A program made the translations under genes and the position numbers. Of a stretch of 64,000 nucleotides of DNA, positions 23,692 through 34,782 are shown one piece after another. Each line of letters begins with the position of its first letter. Positions within the stretch are counted from its first letter, which is position 1. The DNA comes from Papio anubis (Eukaryota; Chordata; Mammalia; Primates; Cercopithecidae). Below the pieces are notes generated by a model. That model searched no databases, was not told the DNA's origin, and saw nothing but the letters and a program-made list of their open reading frames with translations. The stretch spans positions 39,946,968-40,010,967 of the forward strand of contig NC_044991.1 in the NCBI RefSeq assembly GCF_008728515.1, in the 5' to 3' direction.

Positions 23692-23985
23692 CTTTCTTTT
23701 CTTTTAGGATGGAGTCTCGCTCTGTCACCCAGGCTGGAGTGCAGTGGTGCAGTCTCGGCTCACTGCATCCTCTGCCTCCCAGGTTCAAGCGATTCTCCTG
23801 CCTCAGCCTCCTGAGTAGCTGGGATTACAGGTGCATGCCACCACACCTGGCTAATTTTTGTATTTTTAGTAGAGACGGGATTTCACCATGTTGGCCAGGC
23901 AGGTCTTAAATGCGTGACCTCATGATCCGCCCACCTCGGCCTCCCAAAGTGCTGGGATTACAGGCTTGAGTCACTGTGCCCTCTG
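23692..23985 (-). repeat. Alu with target-site duplication
   Basis: From GGATGGAGTCTCGCTCTGTC to GTCACTGTGCCCTCTG. Flanks ACAAGATACCTTT and ACAAGACACCTTT. Confidence 0.92.
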
Positions 23986-23996
23986 ACAAGACACCT

Positions 23997-24497
23997 TTTT
24001 ATTTATTTATTTATTTATTTATTTATTATTATTATACTTTAAGTTCTAGGGTACATGTGCACAACGTGCAGGTTTGTTACATATGTATACTTGTGCCATG
24101 TTGCTGTGCTGCACCCATCAACTCGTCAGCACCCATCAACTCGTCATTTACATCAGGTATAACTCCCAGTGCAATCCCTCCCCCCTCCCCTCTCCCCATG
24201 ATAGGCCCCGGTGTGTGATGTTCCCCTTCCCGAGTCCAAGTGATCTCATTGTTCAGTTCCCACCTATGAGTGAGAACATGTGGTGTTTGGTTTTCTGTTC
24301 TTGTGATAGTTTGCTGAGAATGATGGTTTCCAGCTGCATCTATGTCCCTACAAAGGACACAAACTCATCCTTTTTTATGGCTGCATAGTATTCCATGGTG
24401 TATATGTGCCACATTTTCTTAATCCAGTCTGTCACTGATGGACATTTGGGTTGATTCCAAGTCTTTGCTATTGTGAATAGTGCCGCAATAAACATAC
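23997..24497 (-). mobile_element. L1PA 3' end, 5'-truncated
   Basis: A (TTTA)n-expanded tail at 24000-24035, then antisense L1PA: ATACTTTAAGTTCTAGGG to GTGCCGCAATAAACATACC. A 17-bp unit ending CCCATCAACTCGTCA is tandemly repeated at about 24112-24148. Confidence 0.93.
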
Positions 24498-24610
24498 CTT
24501 TTAATGTCATCTCATCACGGACAGTCTAAGAGCAGTTGATTTGAAGGAACTTCTTTTGTTTCCAGCTTTATTGAGATATAATTTATATGCAATAAAATTC
24601 ACCTATTTTA

Positions 24611-24925
24611 TTTTATTTTATTTATTTATTTATTTTTTTTTTGAGACGGAGTTTCGTTCTGTCACCCAGGCTGGAGTGCAGTGGCCAGATCTCAGCTCAC
24701 TACAAGCTCCGCCTCCCGGGTTCACGCCATTCTCCTGCCTCAGCCTCCCAAGTAGCTGGGACCACAGGCGCCCGCCACCTTGCCCGGCTAGTTTTTTTGT
24801 ACTTTTTAGTAGAGACGGGGTTTCACCATATTAACCAGGATGGTCTCGATCTCCTGACCTCGTGATCCGCCCGTCTCGGCCTCCCAAAGTGCTGGGATTA
24901 CAGGCTTGAGCCACCGCGCCCGGCC
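24611..24925 (-). repeat. AluY with target-site duplication
   Basis: Near consensus, with a TTTTA/TTTA tail and ending CCGCGCCCGGCC. Flanks AAATTCACCTATTTTA on both sides. Confidence 0.96.
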
Positions 24926-25443
24926 AAATTCACCTATTTTAATTGTACAGTTTGATGAATGTTGGTAATTATATATAGCCATTTTAACTACCACCACAAT
25001 GAAGATATTTAACAGTTCCATTTACCCTGAAAAGTTTTCTCATTCTTCTTTCTAGTTGAGCCACTTCCCTGGTCACCAGACCCCAAAAATACAGATCTGT
25101 TTTGACACTATGATTTTGTCTTTTATAGAAGTATGTAGTTTTTTGTGAGTGCTTCATTTCCTTCACTTAGCGGAATGTTTTTGGGGTTCATTCATGTTGT
25201 TGCATGTATTAATTTTTTTTTTCATTTTGATTGTTGAGTAGTATTCCTCAGTATGGATATACTGGTTGATTCATCCACAGGTACTCATGCTGTTTCCAGT
25301 GCTGGCACGTTATGAATAATGCTGCGTTACATGCAAATCTCTGTGTGGGCATAGTTTTCATTTTCCTTAGGTAAATACCTAGGGGTAGGATTGCTGGGTC
25401 CTATTTAAGCGCATGTTTAATTTTATAAGATACTGACCTATAT

Positions 25444-25552
25444 GAAACTGGAACCTTCATATATTGCTGCTAGGAACACAAGTGGTATACCTTCATATAT
25501 TGCTGGCCTATCACTTGTGTTTCTACTAGCAATATATAAAGGTTCCAGTTTC
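25444..25552. repeat. 41-bp inverted repeat (hairpin-forming)
   Basis: Arms at 25444-25484 and 25512-25552 are reverse complements with four mismatches in 41, around a 27-bp spacer. The spacer itself contains a second direct copy of the left-arm core CCTTCATATATTGCTG. See findings. Confidence 0.95.
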
Positions 25553-25602
25553 TCTACATCATCTCCAACACTTACTATCACCTGTCTTTTATTTTTTTTC
25601 CT

Positions 25603-25676
25603 TCCTTCCTTCCTTCCTTCCTTCCTTCCTTCGTTCATTCCTTCCTTCCTCCTTTTCTTTCTTTCTTTCTTTTTTG
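25603..25676. repeat. (CCTT)n / (TTTC)n microsatellite
   Basis: About ten TTCC units, then TTTC units, run into the tail of the next Alu. Confidence 0.95.
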
Positions 25677-25972
25677 TCGTTGTTGAGACGGAGTCTCACT
25701 CTGTCGCCCAGGCTGGAGTGCAGTGGCACAGTCTCGGGTTACTGCAACCTCCACCTTCCGGGTTCAAGCCATTCTCCTGCCTCAGCCTCCCAAGTAGCTG
25801 GGACTATAGGTGCCCGCCACCATGCCTGGCTAATTTTTTTGTTGTATTTTTAGTAGAGAGGGGGTTTCGCCATATTGGCCAGGCTGGTTTCGAACTCCTG
25901 ACCTCAGGCGATCCGCCCGCCTCGGCCTCCCAAAGTGCTGGGATTACAGGTGCCCAGCTGGCGCCTGGCTGG
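25677..25972 (-). repeat. Alu element
   Basis: From TTGAGACGGAGTCTCACTCTG to GATTACAGGTGCCCAGCTGG. The last bases are altered. Confidence 0.92.
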
Positions 25973-26730
25973 TATCACCAATCATTTTAATCATGATATT
26001 CCCTTTTTACCATTTTAATGTATGTAGGATCTATAGTGATATTATTCCCCTCTTTCATGCCTGATACTTGTAATATGTGTGTTCTTTCTTTATCATTCCC
26101 TCTCTCTCTGTCTGGCTTGTAAATTTTATTGATCTTTTCAAAGAACTAGCTTCTGGTTCATTCATTTGCTCTATTTTTTTGAATCCTATATTTTTTTATT
26201 TTGCTCTTCATTATTTTATTATTTTTTCTTTGGGTTTAATCTGATTTTCTTTTTCTAATTTTTAAGGTGAGAACTCAAATTATTAATTTCAAATTTTTCT
26301 TATTTTCTAACACAAACTATAAATTTCTAAGAACTTATTTAGCAGTATCCCTATGTATTTTCATGATAATTCAGTTTGAAATGTTTTCTTATTTATCAAT
26401 GATTTCTTTTTTGACCTATGACTTATTTATTAGTTCCAAAACATATGAGCTTTCTCTGTTTATCTTACTCTTATTGAGGTCAAATTTAATTCCATTAATG
26501 GTCAGAGAGCACACTCTGTATAATTTCAGTTATTTTAAATTAATGAGGTTTATTTTATGGCCCAGGATCTAACTTGCAAAACATACCAGGTGCATTTGAA
26601 AAGAATGTGTGAGTGGAGTATTCTATAAATATCAAATCAATGTGAAGTGTTGCACAGATATTACATATATTTGCTTATTTTTGTCTAGTTTTTCTAGCAA
26701 ATAATGAAAAAGAGGTATTGGAAAGCTCCA
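25973..26730 (-). mobile_element. Antisense L1 ORF2 fragment
   Basis: Typical antisense L1: CTTTTCAAAGAACTAGCTTC then TGGTTCATT, and AATGGTCAGAGAGCACACTC. It meets a sense L1 near 26730. Confidence 0.8.
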
Positions 26731-26803
26731 ACTATAGGAGGTGAAAGACTTGAACGTTAAAAACTGAAAAACATTGATGGAGGGAATTGAAGAGACACAA
26801 GTA

Positions 26804-27108
26804 CAGTCATGCATCACTTAATGACAGGGAAACATTCTGAGAAATGCATTGTTAGGTTGTTTCATTGTTGTGTGAACATCGTGGCATGTACAGTATTTCA
26901 CAAGCCTAGATGGTATAGCCTACTGCATACCTAGGCTATCTGGTATACCCTATTGCTCCTAGGTTGCAAACTTTACTCAATACTCTAGGCAATTGTAATA
27001 CACATCACAAGGTGATAGAGGTTTTTGGCTTCTGTAAAGTGTGATGGGGCCTACTGTCATATGTGCAGTTTTTCGTTGACCAAAATGTCATTATGTGGTG
27101 CATGACTG
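26804..27108. mobile_element. Tigger-like MITE with TA duplication
   Basis: Terminal inverted repeats CAGTCATGCA and (at the right end) TGCATGACTG are exact, with TA on both sides (26802-26803, 27109-27110). It is inserted in the sense L1. Confidence 0.93.
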
Positions 27109-27338
27109 TAAATGGAAAGATATCCCATGTTCATGGACTGGATGAATTAATATTGTTAAAATGTCCATACTCTATCAAAATTTTGCTGACATTTTTCACA
27201 GAAATAGAAAAAAAACTTAAAATTTGTTTGGAACCACAAAAGACCCTGAATAGCCAAAGGAATTTTGAGAGAGAGAGAAAAAAAAAAAAAAGAACAAAAC
27301 CAGAGATATCACACTTCCTGAGCTACTATAAAGCTATA

Positions 27339-27648
27339 CTGGCTGAGTATCTCTTATCTGAAATGGTTGGAACCAGAAGTATTTGGATTTTAGGTTTTCT
27401 GGACTTTGAAATATTTGTGTATTTATAATGAGATATCTTGTTGATGGGACCCAAGTCTAAACATGAAATTCTTTGTTTCTTATACAAGTTATACAAATGG
27501 TCTGAAGGTAATTTTATATAATATTTTAAATAATATTGTGCATGAAACAAAGTTTTGACTACATTTCAACTGTGACCCATCACATAGGTCAGTTTGGGTT
27601 TAGGAGTATTTTAGATTTTAGATTTTCAGATTAGAGATGTTCAGCATA
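27339..27648. mobile_element. Tigger-like MITE with TA duplication
   Basis: Internal phrases TTGTTGATGGGACCCAAGTC and GTGCATGAAACAAAGTTTTG identify a common Tigger-derived family. Removing it restores the L1 sequence AAAGCTATAGTAATC. Confidence 0.85.
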
Positions 27649-28342
27649 TAGTAATCAGAACAGCATGGTACTAGCATAAAAACAGACATGTAGACCAATG
27701 GACCAGAACAGAGAGCCCAGAAATAAATTCATGCAGCTACCATCAATTGATTTTTCAACTAAGGTGCCGAGAACACACAATGGGGAAAGGATAGTCTCTT
27801 CAGTAAGTGGTGTTGGGAAAACTGGATATTTACACACAGAAGAATGAAATTAGATCCTTATCTCACACCATATACTAAAATCAATACAACATGGATTAAA
27901 CTGAAAAAATTCTACCAGAAAACATAGGAGAAAAGCTCATGACATTATTCTGGGCAATGATTTTTTTTGGATATGACCCCCAAAGCACCGGCAACAAAAG
28001 CAAAAAATAGACAAATAGAATGACAACAAACTAAAAAGCTTCTGCACGGCAAAGGAAACAATCAACCTACAGAATGGAAGAAAATATGTTCAAACCATAC
28101 GTCTGATAAGGGATTAATATCCAATACATATAAGGAACACAGACAACTCAATAGTAAGTAAACAAATAACCTTATTTAAAAATGGGCAAAGGGAGAAGTC
28201 CTGCATGGCTTCTGCTAGCAGAAGCTGCATGGTAGGGCAACCTCCTGTGCCCTAGGGCCAGATGATACTCTAAGGTGGATGAGTCACCTGTAAATCCAGC
28301 TGAGCATTGCAGGCCACCCAGGGAGAGATTTTTTAAAAGCCT

Positions 28343-28410
28343 ATTATTCCTGGATGCCTAGTACATTTAAGATGCCATTATTCCTGGATGCCTAGTACAT
28401 TTAAGATGCC
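28343..28410. repeat. Exact 34-bp tandem duplication
   Basis: Two identical copies start ATTATTCCTGGATGCCTAG at 28343 and 28377. The second overlaps the target-site duplication of the following Alu. Confidence 0.97.
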
Positions 28411-28418
28411 TGACAGCA

Positions 28419-28715
28419 GGCCGGGCGCGGTGGCTCAAGCCTGTAATCCCAGCACTTTGGGAGGCTGAGACGGGCGGATCACAAGGTCAGGAGATCGAGA
28501 CCATCCTGGCTAACACGGTGAAACCCCGTCTCTACTAAAAAATACAAAAAACTAGCCGGGCGAGGTGGCGGGCACCTGTGGTCCCAGCTACTCCGGAGGC
28601 TGAGGCAGGAGAATGGCATAAACCCGGGAGGCGGAGCTTGCAGTGAGCTGAGATCCGGCCACTGCACTCCAGCCTGGGCGACAGAGCCAGACTCAGTCTC
28701 AAAAAAAAAAAAAAA
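28419..28715 (+). repeat. AluY with exact 15-bp target-site duplication
   Basis: Starts GGCCGGGCGCGG and contains the ACTAGCCGGGCGAGG box typical of Old World monkey AluY. AGATGCCTGACAGCA is present at 28404-28418 and 28716-28730. Confidence 0.97.
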
Positions 28716-28952
28716 AGATGCCTGACAGCATGAAAAGTACTTGGAATAAGTGCAGGATGTCACCTGGAATCAGAGCCCTAAGTGATCTGGACTTTCCTTA
28801 ATTCTAAATGCAGCATTCTTCATTTCAAGATGCCTTTGCACTTCTGATAAATGCAAACTGACAACCCTCAAGGCCACAATGGAGGGGAAATAGTTGGGGC
28901 TTAAAGCCTAGAAGACTGCCCTTTACAAAGCAAAGTCCCTGATTGGCATTTG

Positions 28953-30287
28953 AAATGCTGAGGCAGTTGCTGTGGAGGAGACATTTTTCTTATCCCACTA
29001 AGTACGACTTTGTGGTTCTTATTTTTTCCCTAGTCACCACTGTTTTAAGGATTCATCAAAAATTCCAAATCTGTAAGCATCACATACATGGAGCTTGTTG
29101 GAGAGAATCCTAGTAGTCATATTAATTGCACCAAAATTTTATAGGAGGAGGTAGATGAAATCCAAAAGGTAAAACTTGAGATGCTAACAGTGAAATTTAC
29201 AAAGTGCCCTCGGTGTATACCTGACGACTGTATCAACATGACTGGTTATGTACTTCTTCATGTACTTCTTTCATCAAGAGATGCAGATATATTGTAGAAC
29301 CCCTTAAGAAGGAAGAGTTCTATATTGTAGAATCCTTTAAGAAGGAATATGCTATTGGGCCAATAGCATATTCTATACTGGTTCATTACAAAATTGAAAT
29401 GCTTGACAGGCTCCGAAGAGCCGTGTATATGCCTCGGAATTTCTATTGCATTCATGCGGACAAAAAAATCAGAGGATTGCTTTTTAGCTCCAGTGATGGG
29501 CATTGTGTCATTTCAGTCACATCTTTGTGGTCTGTCAGTTGAAGAGTCTGGTTTATGCCTTGTGGAGTCGGGTTCTGGCTGACCTCAACTGCGTGAGGGA
29601 CCTCTGCACAGTGAGTGCAGACTGGAAGTACTTAATACATCTTTGTAGTATGGATTTTCCTGTTAAAACCAACCTAAAATCATTAGGAAGCTCAGGTTGT
29701 TAATGGGTGAAGACAATCTCAAAGCCAAGAGGATGCCATCCAATAAAGAAGAAAGGTGGAAAAAGTGGTATGCAGATGTTAATGGAAAGCTGACACACAT
29801 GGCGACTGTCAAAGGGCATCCTCCGCTTGAAGCACCCTTTTTTTCAGGCAGTGTCTATTTTGTGGTCAGTAGGGAGTATGTGGGGCATGTGCTGGAGGAT
29901 GAAAAAACCCAAAAGTTTATGGAGTGGGTGTGAGGCACAGACAGCCCAGATAAGTATCTCTAGGCCATCATCCAAAGGATCACTGAAGTCCCTGGCTCAT
30001 TCACTTTAAACCATAAGTATGAGTTGTCTGGCGTGCATGCGGTTGCTAGGTTTGTCAACTGGCAGTACTCTGAGGATGATGTTTCCAAGGGTGCTCCTTA
30101 CCCACCTGTACTGGGGTCTCCATGTACTCAGCATGCATTTTCAGAGCCAGCAACTTGAATTGGATGCTGTATAAGCACCTATGGGTGCAAGCCCATACAT
30201 TTGATATGGATGTTGACCTCCTTGCCACTCAGTGTTTGGATGAGCATCTGAGGCATAAAGCTTTGGAGACTTTAAAACACTGACCAT
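28953..30287 (+). pseudogene. GCNT1-like pseudogene (core 2 GlcNAc-transferase)
   Basis: An ATG at 28955 opens a reading that resembles GCNT1, the Golgi type II enzyme that builds core 2 O-glycan branches. The cytoplasmic and membrane start (FSYPTKY), a lumenal part with IEMLDRL and NFYCIH, and SGSVYFVVSREYVGHVL at about 29840-29890 are recognisable. The final LDEHLRHKALETLKH, followed by a stop near 30284, also matches. Multiple frameshifts and stops break it, the first near 29050. A 33-bp in-frame tandem duplication lies at 29289-29346. The coding part of GCNT1 has no introns anyway, so lack of introns does not prove retroposition, but its position inside a DZANK1 intron does suggest it. 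Adjacent 28730-28950 and 30288-30540 may be UTR. GCNT3 or GCNT4 are less likely sources. Confidence 0.88.
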
Positions 30288-30597
30288 TATTAGCAATTTT
30301 GGGAATAAGAAGAAGGATGCACAAAGTGCCGACTATCTCATTCCTCTTCCTTGTCAATAAGCATCAGAAAAGTTGTTTGGGGTCCTGTTTGGGCCAGGGA
30401 CTCTGAGTCTTCATGTCAGAGAAGCTGCATGTTTTCTGCAGAGCACAATTAGCTAGAAAGGTGTTATAATTTCTACTTTAAACAATTATAAGGGCTTGAA
30501 AGGGAATTAAGAGGAAAAAAAACCAAAAAGATAAAGCTTATTTTTTTTTTTTTGTATTTACACCAATATTTATTTTTTACCATTTCTGATGTTCTTT

Positions 30598-30893
30598 TTT
30601 TTTTTTTTTTTGAGATAGAGTCTCGCTCTGTCGCCTGGGCTGGAGTGCAGTGGCCGGATCTCAGCTCACTGCAAGCTCCGCCTCCTGGATTTACGCCATT
30701 CTCCTGCCTCAGCCTCCGGAGTAGCTGGGACTACAGGTGCCCGCCACCTCGTCCGGCTAGATTTTTGTATTTTTCAGTAGAGACGGGGTTTCACGGTGTT
30801 AGCCAGGATGGTCTCGATCTCCTGACCTCGTGATCCGCCCGTCTCCGCCTCCCAAAGTGCTGGGATTACAGGCTTGAGCCACCGTGCCCGACC
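30598..30893 (-). repeat. AluY with target-site duplication
   Basis: Near-consensus AluY. Flanks TCTGATGTTCTTT (30585) and TCTGATGGTCTTT (30894). Confidence 0.95.
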
Positions 30894-31490
30894 TCTGATG
30901 GTCTTTACTCTTCTCTGTGGACCTGAGTTTCTCTTTGGTATATCCCTTCACACAGAGGAGCTCCCTTTATCACTTCTTAGAGTGCGGGTCTGCTGGCAGT
31001 GATTTCTCTTTGTTCTCTTTTACCTGAAAATGTCTTTATTTCAACTTCATTCTCAAAGAGTATTTTTGATGGATATATAATTCTGGGCTGACAGTTATTT
31101 TCTTTCCAAACTTTAAAGGTGTTCCACACTCTTCTGGCCTCCATGCTTTCTGCTCAAAAGTCAGATGTAAATCAAATTGATATTTTCACATATGAGATGT
31201 GTCATTTTTCTCTTGCTGCTTTTAAGGTTTGCTCTTTATTGTTGGTTTTCAGCAGTTTGGCTTTAATGTGCTTTAGTGTGAACTTATTCTGGTTGGTGTT
31301 CATTTAGAATCTTGTAGCTATAAATTTCTGTCTTTCATCAGATTTGGCAATTGTTTGGCCATGATTTCTTTAGTTTTCCACTCCACTCATTTTCTACTTT
31401 CCATCTGGAAGTCCATGTACACACCTGTTGAATTGTTTGATATTATCTAATAGGTCCCCGAGGTTCTGTTCTTTTTCATTGTTGTTGTTC
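30894..31490 (-). mobile_element. Antisense L1/HAL1 fragment
   Basis: Phrases such as GGGTCTGCTGGCAGTGATTT and TTTTCTTTCCAAACTTTAAA recur in the other antisense L1/HAL1 blocks of this window (12.5, 49 and 53.3 kb). Confidence 0.7.
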
Positions 31491-31576
31491 TTTTTTTTTT
31501 TTTTGAGATGGAGTCTCGCTTTGTCATCCAGGCTGGAGTGCAGTGGCGCAATCTCAGCTCACTGCAACCTCCGCCT
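31491..31576 (-). repeat. Truncated Alu
   Basis: Only the poly(T) and first 75 bases of an Alu remain before sequence changes abruptly at CCGCCTGCATAAAATTCC. Confidence 0.85.
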
Positions 31577-32010
31577 GCATAAAATTCCTCAACATACTAA
31601 ATACCAAGAAAAAAATTTGAGGGGAGGAGGGACAGAAAGTTTGGTCTCCATTCAGATATTTTGTCTTTAGCTGAGCTGCTTCAAGCCTGTTCTGTACATA
31701 TGTTGTTCAGGGATTGGTCAGAGATCTGAATACACAGAAAAGATCTCCTCTCTGTCTTGTTTCTTTCTGGGAACTCCTTGCCTCTTTAGCAGCCAAACAT
31801 TCCCCAGCTTCAGTTTTCTGGTTCTCCTGGCCAGAAATATTGACTTGTGCCCACCACTTCACATGTGCTATGTAGACCACCCTTAGCTCCAGGCTGAAAA
31901 CCGTGACGATGGGAACTGACTTTGTGTAACTCCCCTCCTGCTTGTATGTACTTGCTGCAACTTTACCTGCTTCTGTTCATTCTCCACTGCCTTCATGTAT
32001 TATCAGCAGA
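31577..32010. other. Old L1 5' region or unclassified intron
   Basis: Moderate GC, no coding frame. Resembles the L1M 5' UTR-like tracts elsewhere in the window. Confidence 0.35.
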
Positions 32011-32306
32011 TTTTTTTTTTTTTTTTTGAGACAGAGTCATGCTCTGTCGCCCAGGCTGGAGTACAGTGGTGTGATCTCGGCTCACTGCAACCTCTGCCTC
32101 CTGGGTTCAAGTGATTCTCCTGCCTCAGCCTCCCAAGTAGCTGGGATTACAGGCATGGGCCACACCCAGCTAATGTTTGTATTTTTAGTACGGATGGTGT
32201 TTCACCATGTTGGCCAGGCTGCTCTCAAACTCCTGACCTCCAGTGATCCACTCACCTCGGCCTCCCACAGTGCTGGGATTGCAGGTGTGAGCCACCGCAC
32301 CCGACC
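32011..32306 (-). repeat. Alu with target-site duplication
   Basis: Ends CCGCACCCGACC. TATTATCAGCAGATTTT is present on both sides (31999 and 32307). Confidence 0.96.
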
Positions 32307-32323
32307 TATTATCAGCAGATTTT

Positions 32324-34349
32324 ATAGTTATTTTCTGTGTGGGAGTCATTTGTTATGGTCTTATGCTATCATTACCAGAAGGAAAAATCTGTAGTTTTTT
32401 TTTTTTTTTTAAAGACGATTTTTATTACATACGATGTGTTTCTTCTTCAGAACTGAGACTAAAAACCAACTAATGAGATGGTGAATTTCATCAGAAAACA
32501 CATCCATTTCCAAATCAAAGCTGGTGTAATTTTAGGGTTGTCTTTTGTTGAGAGTTGTTTGTCTGTTAATGTGGTTTTAGACTTGATATCACTCTCATCA
32601 TAAAATGACACTCTATAATTTTTTTCCAAGGCACCAGAAGAAATAGTGAGATTGGGACAGCATAAAAATGGGAAACAGTGGAACTTCTGGAATTCTTGGA
32701 ATATTCTTACAGATAGATTTCAGTAAATTGCAAGCAAAAGATTTTCTCAGACATCCTTTCCTCAGGCATTCAGGACTTATTTTGTAAATAATAAAACCAT
32801 TTAAATTGATTTTATTAACTGTCAGTGATGTAACTGTTTCAGAACAATCCCAAAATTGAATTTGTTCTAAAAATTGTATTTCTATCTGAATGGCATATCA
32901 GAGCTTAGATGTCACAGGATAATATTTATCTCTGTAGTCCATAGAAGTCACAATGCATGTTCATTCTGATAGCTTTATGTCTTTTCTTTGTTTAGCAGCA
33001 TTAATATGATGGGGTAAGGTAACTTTTCTTTGTCTTCATTTTTTTGTTTTGTTTTTTGATCAGTAAGACTACCAGAAAGATAACTTTTCTTTCTTTAAAG
33101 CAATGTTGTATTTAAAAGCCACTAGAACAGTCAGTACATTTCCATGAAAAGTCTGAAGGCTTTGTATTTAGAAATCCAGGCCAGTAAGCTTTATGCCAAA
33201 ATCCTGTCTTAAGGATAGGACAATTGAAATGTAAGTTCTGAAGCAAAAGTTTGCAGAGAATTTCTCTTTGATTTACCTGAAGGAGTTTCCCTCTAATTGC
33301 ACAGAAATGAAGGCAAGTGCACACAAAGAGGGCTTCTGTTCTCGGGTGTCTGTGGATGCTGGGGGCTGATGTGGCCTCTCTTGGATAGGTTTCTATTCTA
33401 GATAACAGAGCAGTCCCTGAAGCAAAACAGGATATAGCTGGGCAGATAGAGTGAACTAAAGTGTGTGTTTTTAGGGAAATGTGCCCTTAGCAAATAGTTT
33501 CCCTGGTGTGCGCAGTCTTAGTATTGTGGCAATACACACATCCAGTTACCAATTGAATCAATCATTCATTGACTTAGTAAAACCATTTGAATGACTCCCA
33601 TGTGCCAAGATATCAGGACTGTCCTAGTGGAGGGAATAAAAGTGAAATTATAGTCCTTTCTCCTGAAGAAATCAAGTTCTAGTGGAAAGCAAGGTGGGAC
33701 AGGAAGGAAGCTGGCTGATGGAACTTGGCCCATTGCTAAGCATTCCTATCCCCTTAACTGTGGGTAATTGTCTGAAACTCCCTACAGACCTGGGAAGAAG
33801 CTATTGTATTAAAGGGGCTGTATGGAATTAGGGAGAGAAGCCAGGCTTTAGAGTCAGATGACCCTAATTGTGCATCTCACCCTCTCTGTGTCCCCGTGCT
33901 CTCCCTCTGTAAGATGGGGACAGTGACGGCTCCACCTCCCAGGTCTGCCTGCCGGGACTGCCGGGACTGCTGTGAGGGTGCAGGGCAGTGTGGGAACAGA
34001 GCCTGCACATGGTGGGTGGTCAGGTAGCAGCCACTGTGCTGTCACTCCCATTTGGGAAGTGAGCAAGTCTCTTACCAGGCAATAGTGAGGAAGCAGCAGG
34101 AACAGATTCTAATCTAGGTTTACCTAACATAGGCCCAGGAATTCTCACGAAACAGTTCTGCCTCTGTCCCCAATATAAAATAATTGTTCTCATGTGTCAA
34201 GAGTGGGAAATCAAGTCACACTTTTCTATGGAAACCAAAATTCCAAAGGGTAGAAGATAAGCCTCAATCGTGGCCTCTCAGGTAGTTTAGCTCTCTTCTT
34301 CCTTCATTAATATTGTTCTGTTAAATCAACAGTAGGGCTTGCTACCCCT
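32324..34349. other. Intron before the provirus, includes a MIR
   Basis: Mostly unique-looking DNA. A MIR-like stretch at about 33845-34030 contains CTTTAGAGTCAGATGACCC and CTCTGTAAGATGGGGACAGT, and a weaker one lies near 33570-33680. No coding region. Confidence 0.5.
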
Positions 34350-34682
34350 TGTAGAGGACTACGTGCTCGCAAAGGAGATGTTCCCGATAAGTCCTGCTCT
34401 TGCAAACAAAGCAGGACATTCCTTCCCTGCAAACAGGGAGGACAAAGGAGTCAGCTGCAAACAGCAGACCCTGGGGACTGGTTTATGTGTAAACATCTTG
34501 AAAAACCAGAAAGTCAGGGAAAGGTCGGAAAAACAACATGTGTCTTGTGACTTGGCAACATTCCACAAACGACTGTATAAAATAAATCAGAGCGTGCCGT
34601 TCGGGGCAGCCGCCATGTTTGTCTCGTCTTGTGTTGTCTTGTGTGTTCATTCCTTTGTCTAGGAAACATGCGGACCCCAACA
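34350..34682 (+). repeat. 5' LTR of the provirus
   Basis: Starts TGTAGAGGACTACG and ends CCCCAACA, 333 bp. Compared with the 3' LTR it has an extra 10-bp TTGTGTTGTC-type repeat and an ATG in the context GCCGCCATG, where the other LTR has TCG. Confidence 0.96.
34576..34586 (+). promoter_or_regulatory. Overlapping TATA box and AATAAA signal in the 5' LTR
   Basis: TATAAAATAAA combines a TATA-like promoter element (34576) and a polyadenylation hexamer (34581). The arrangement is repeated at 42612-42622 in the 3' LTR. Confidence 0.7.
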
Positions 34683-34684
34683 TC

Positions 34685-34702
34685 TGGCGCAGTGAGCAGG
34701 GT
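34685..34702 (+). promoter_or_regulatory. Primer-binding-site region
   Basis: Two bases after the LTR lies TGGCGCAGTGAGCAGGGT. The first six bases match the start of a tRNA-Lys-type binding site and the rest departs, so the primer identity is uncertain. Confidence 0.6.
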
Positions 34703-34782
34703 CCGTGGCTCCACAAGACCAAGGAACCGGAGGGGGAACACCCCGGGTAAGTAAATAAAGAAGGGAGACCCACAGGAAAATT

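Larger units (their letters stand above)
24530..25600 (-). mobile_element. Antisense L1M 3' region
   Basis: Old L1M tail text: CAGCTTTATTGAGATATAAT, then TTCACCTATTTTAATTGTACA, GTAGTATTCCTCAGTATGG and AATACCTAGGGGTAGGATTG. It is split by an AluY and by the inverted repeat at 25444-25552. Confidence 0.75.
26735..28195 (+). mobile_element. Sense L1 ORF2 fragment carrying two Tigger MITEs
   Basis: Sense L1 text continues across both MITEs: GAATTGAAGAGACACAA, then AATGGAAAGATATCCCATGT, then AAAGCTATA joined to GTAATCAGAACAGCATGGTA, to AAAAATGGGCAAAGG. Frames are broken. Confidence 0.9.

Noticed and set aside
27063..27428. 121-codon frame
   Set aside because: It spans the end of a Tigger MITE and L1 ORF2 text, a chance fusion.
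28953..30287. Working GCNT1 paralogue
   Set aside because: Several frameshifts and stops, and no long open frame covers the catalytic region.
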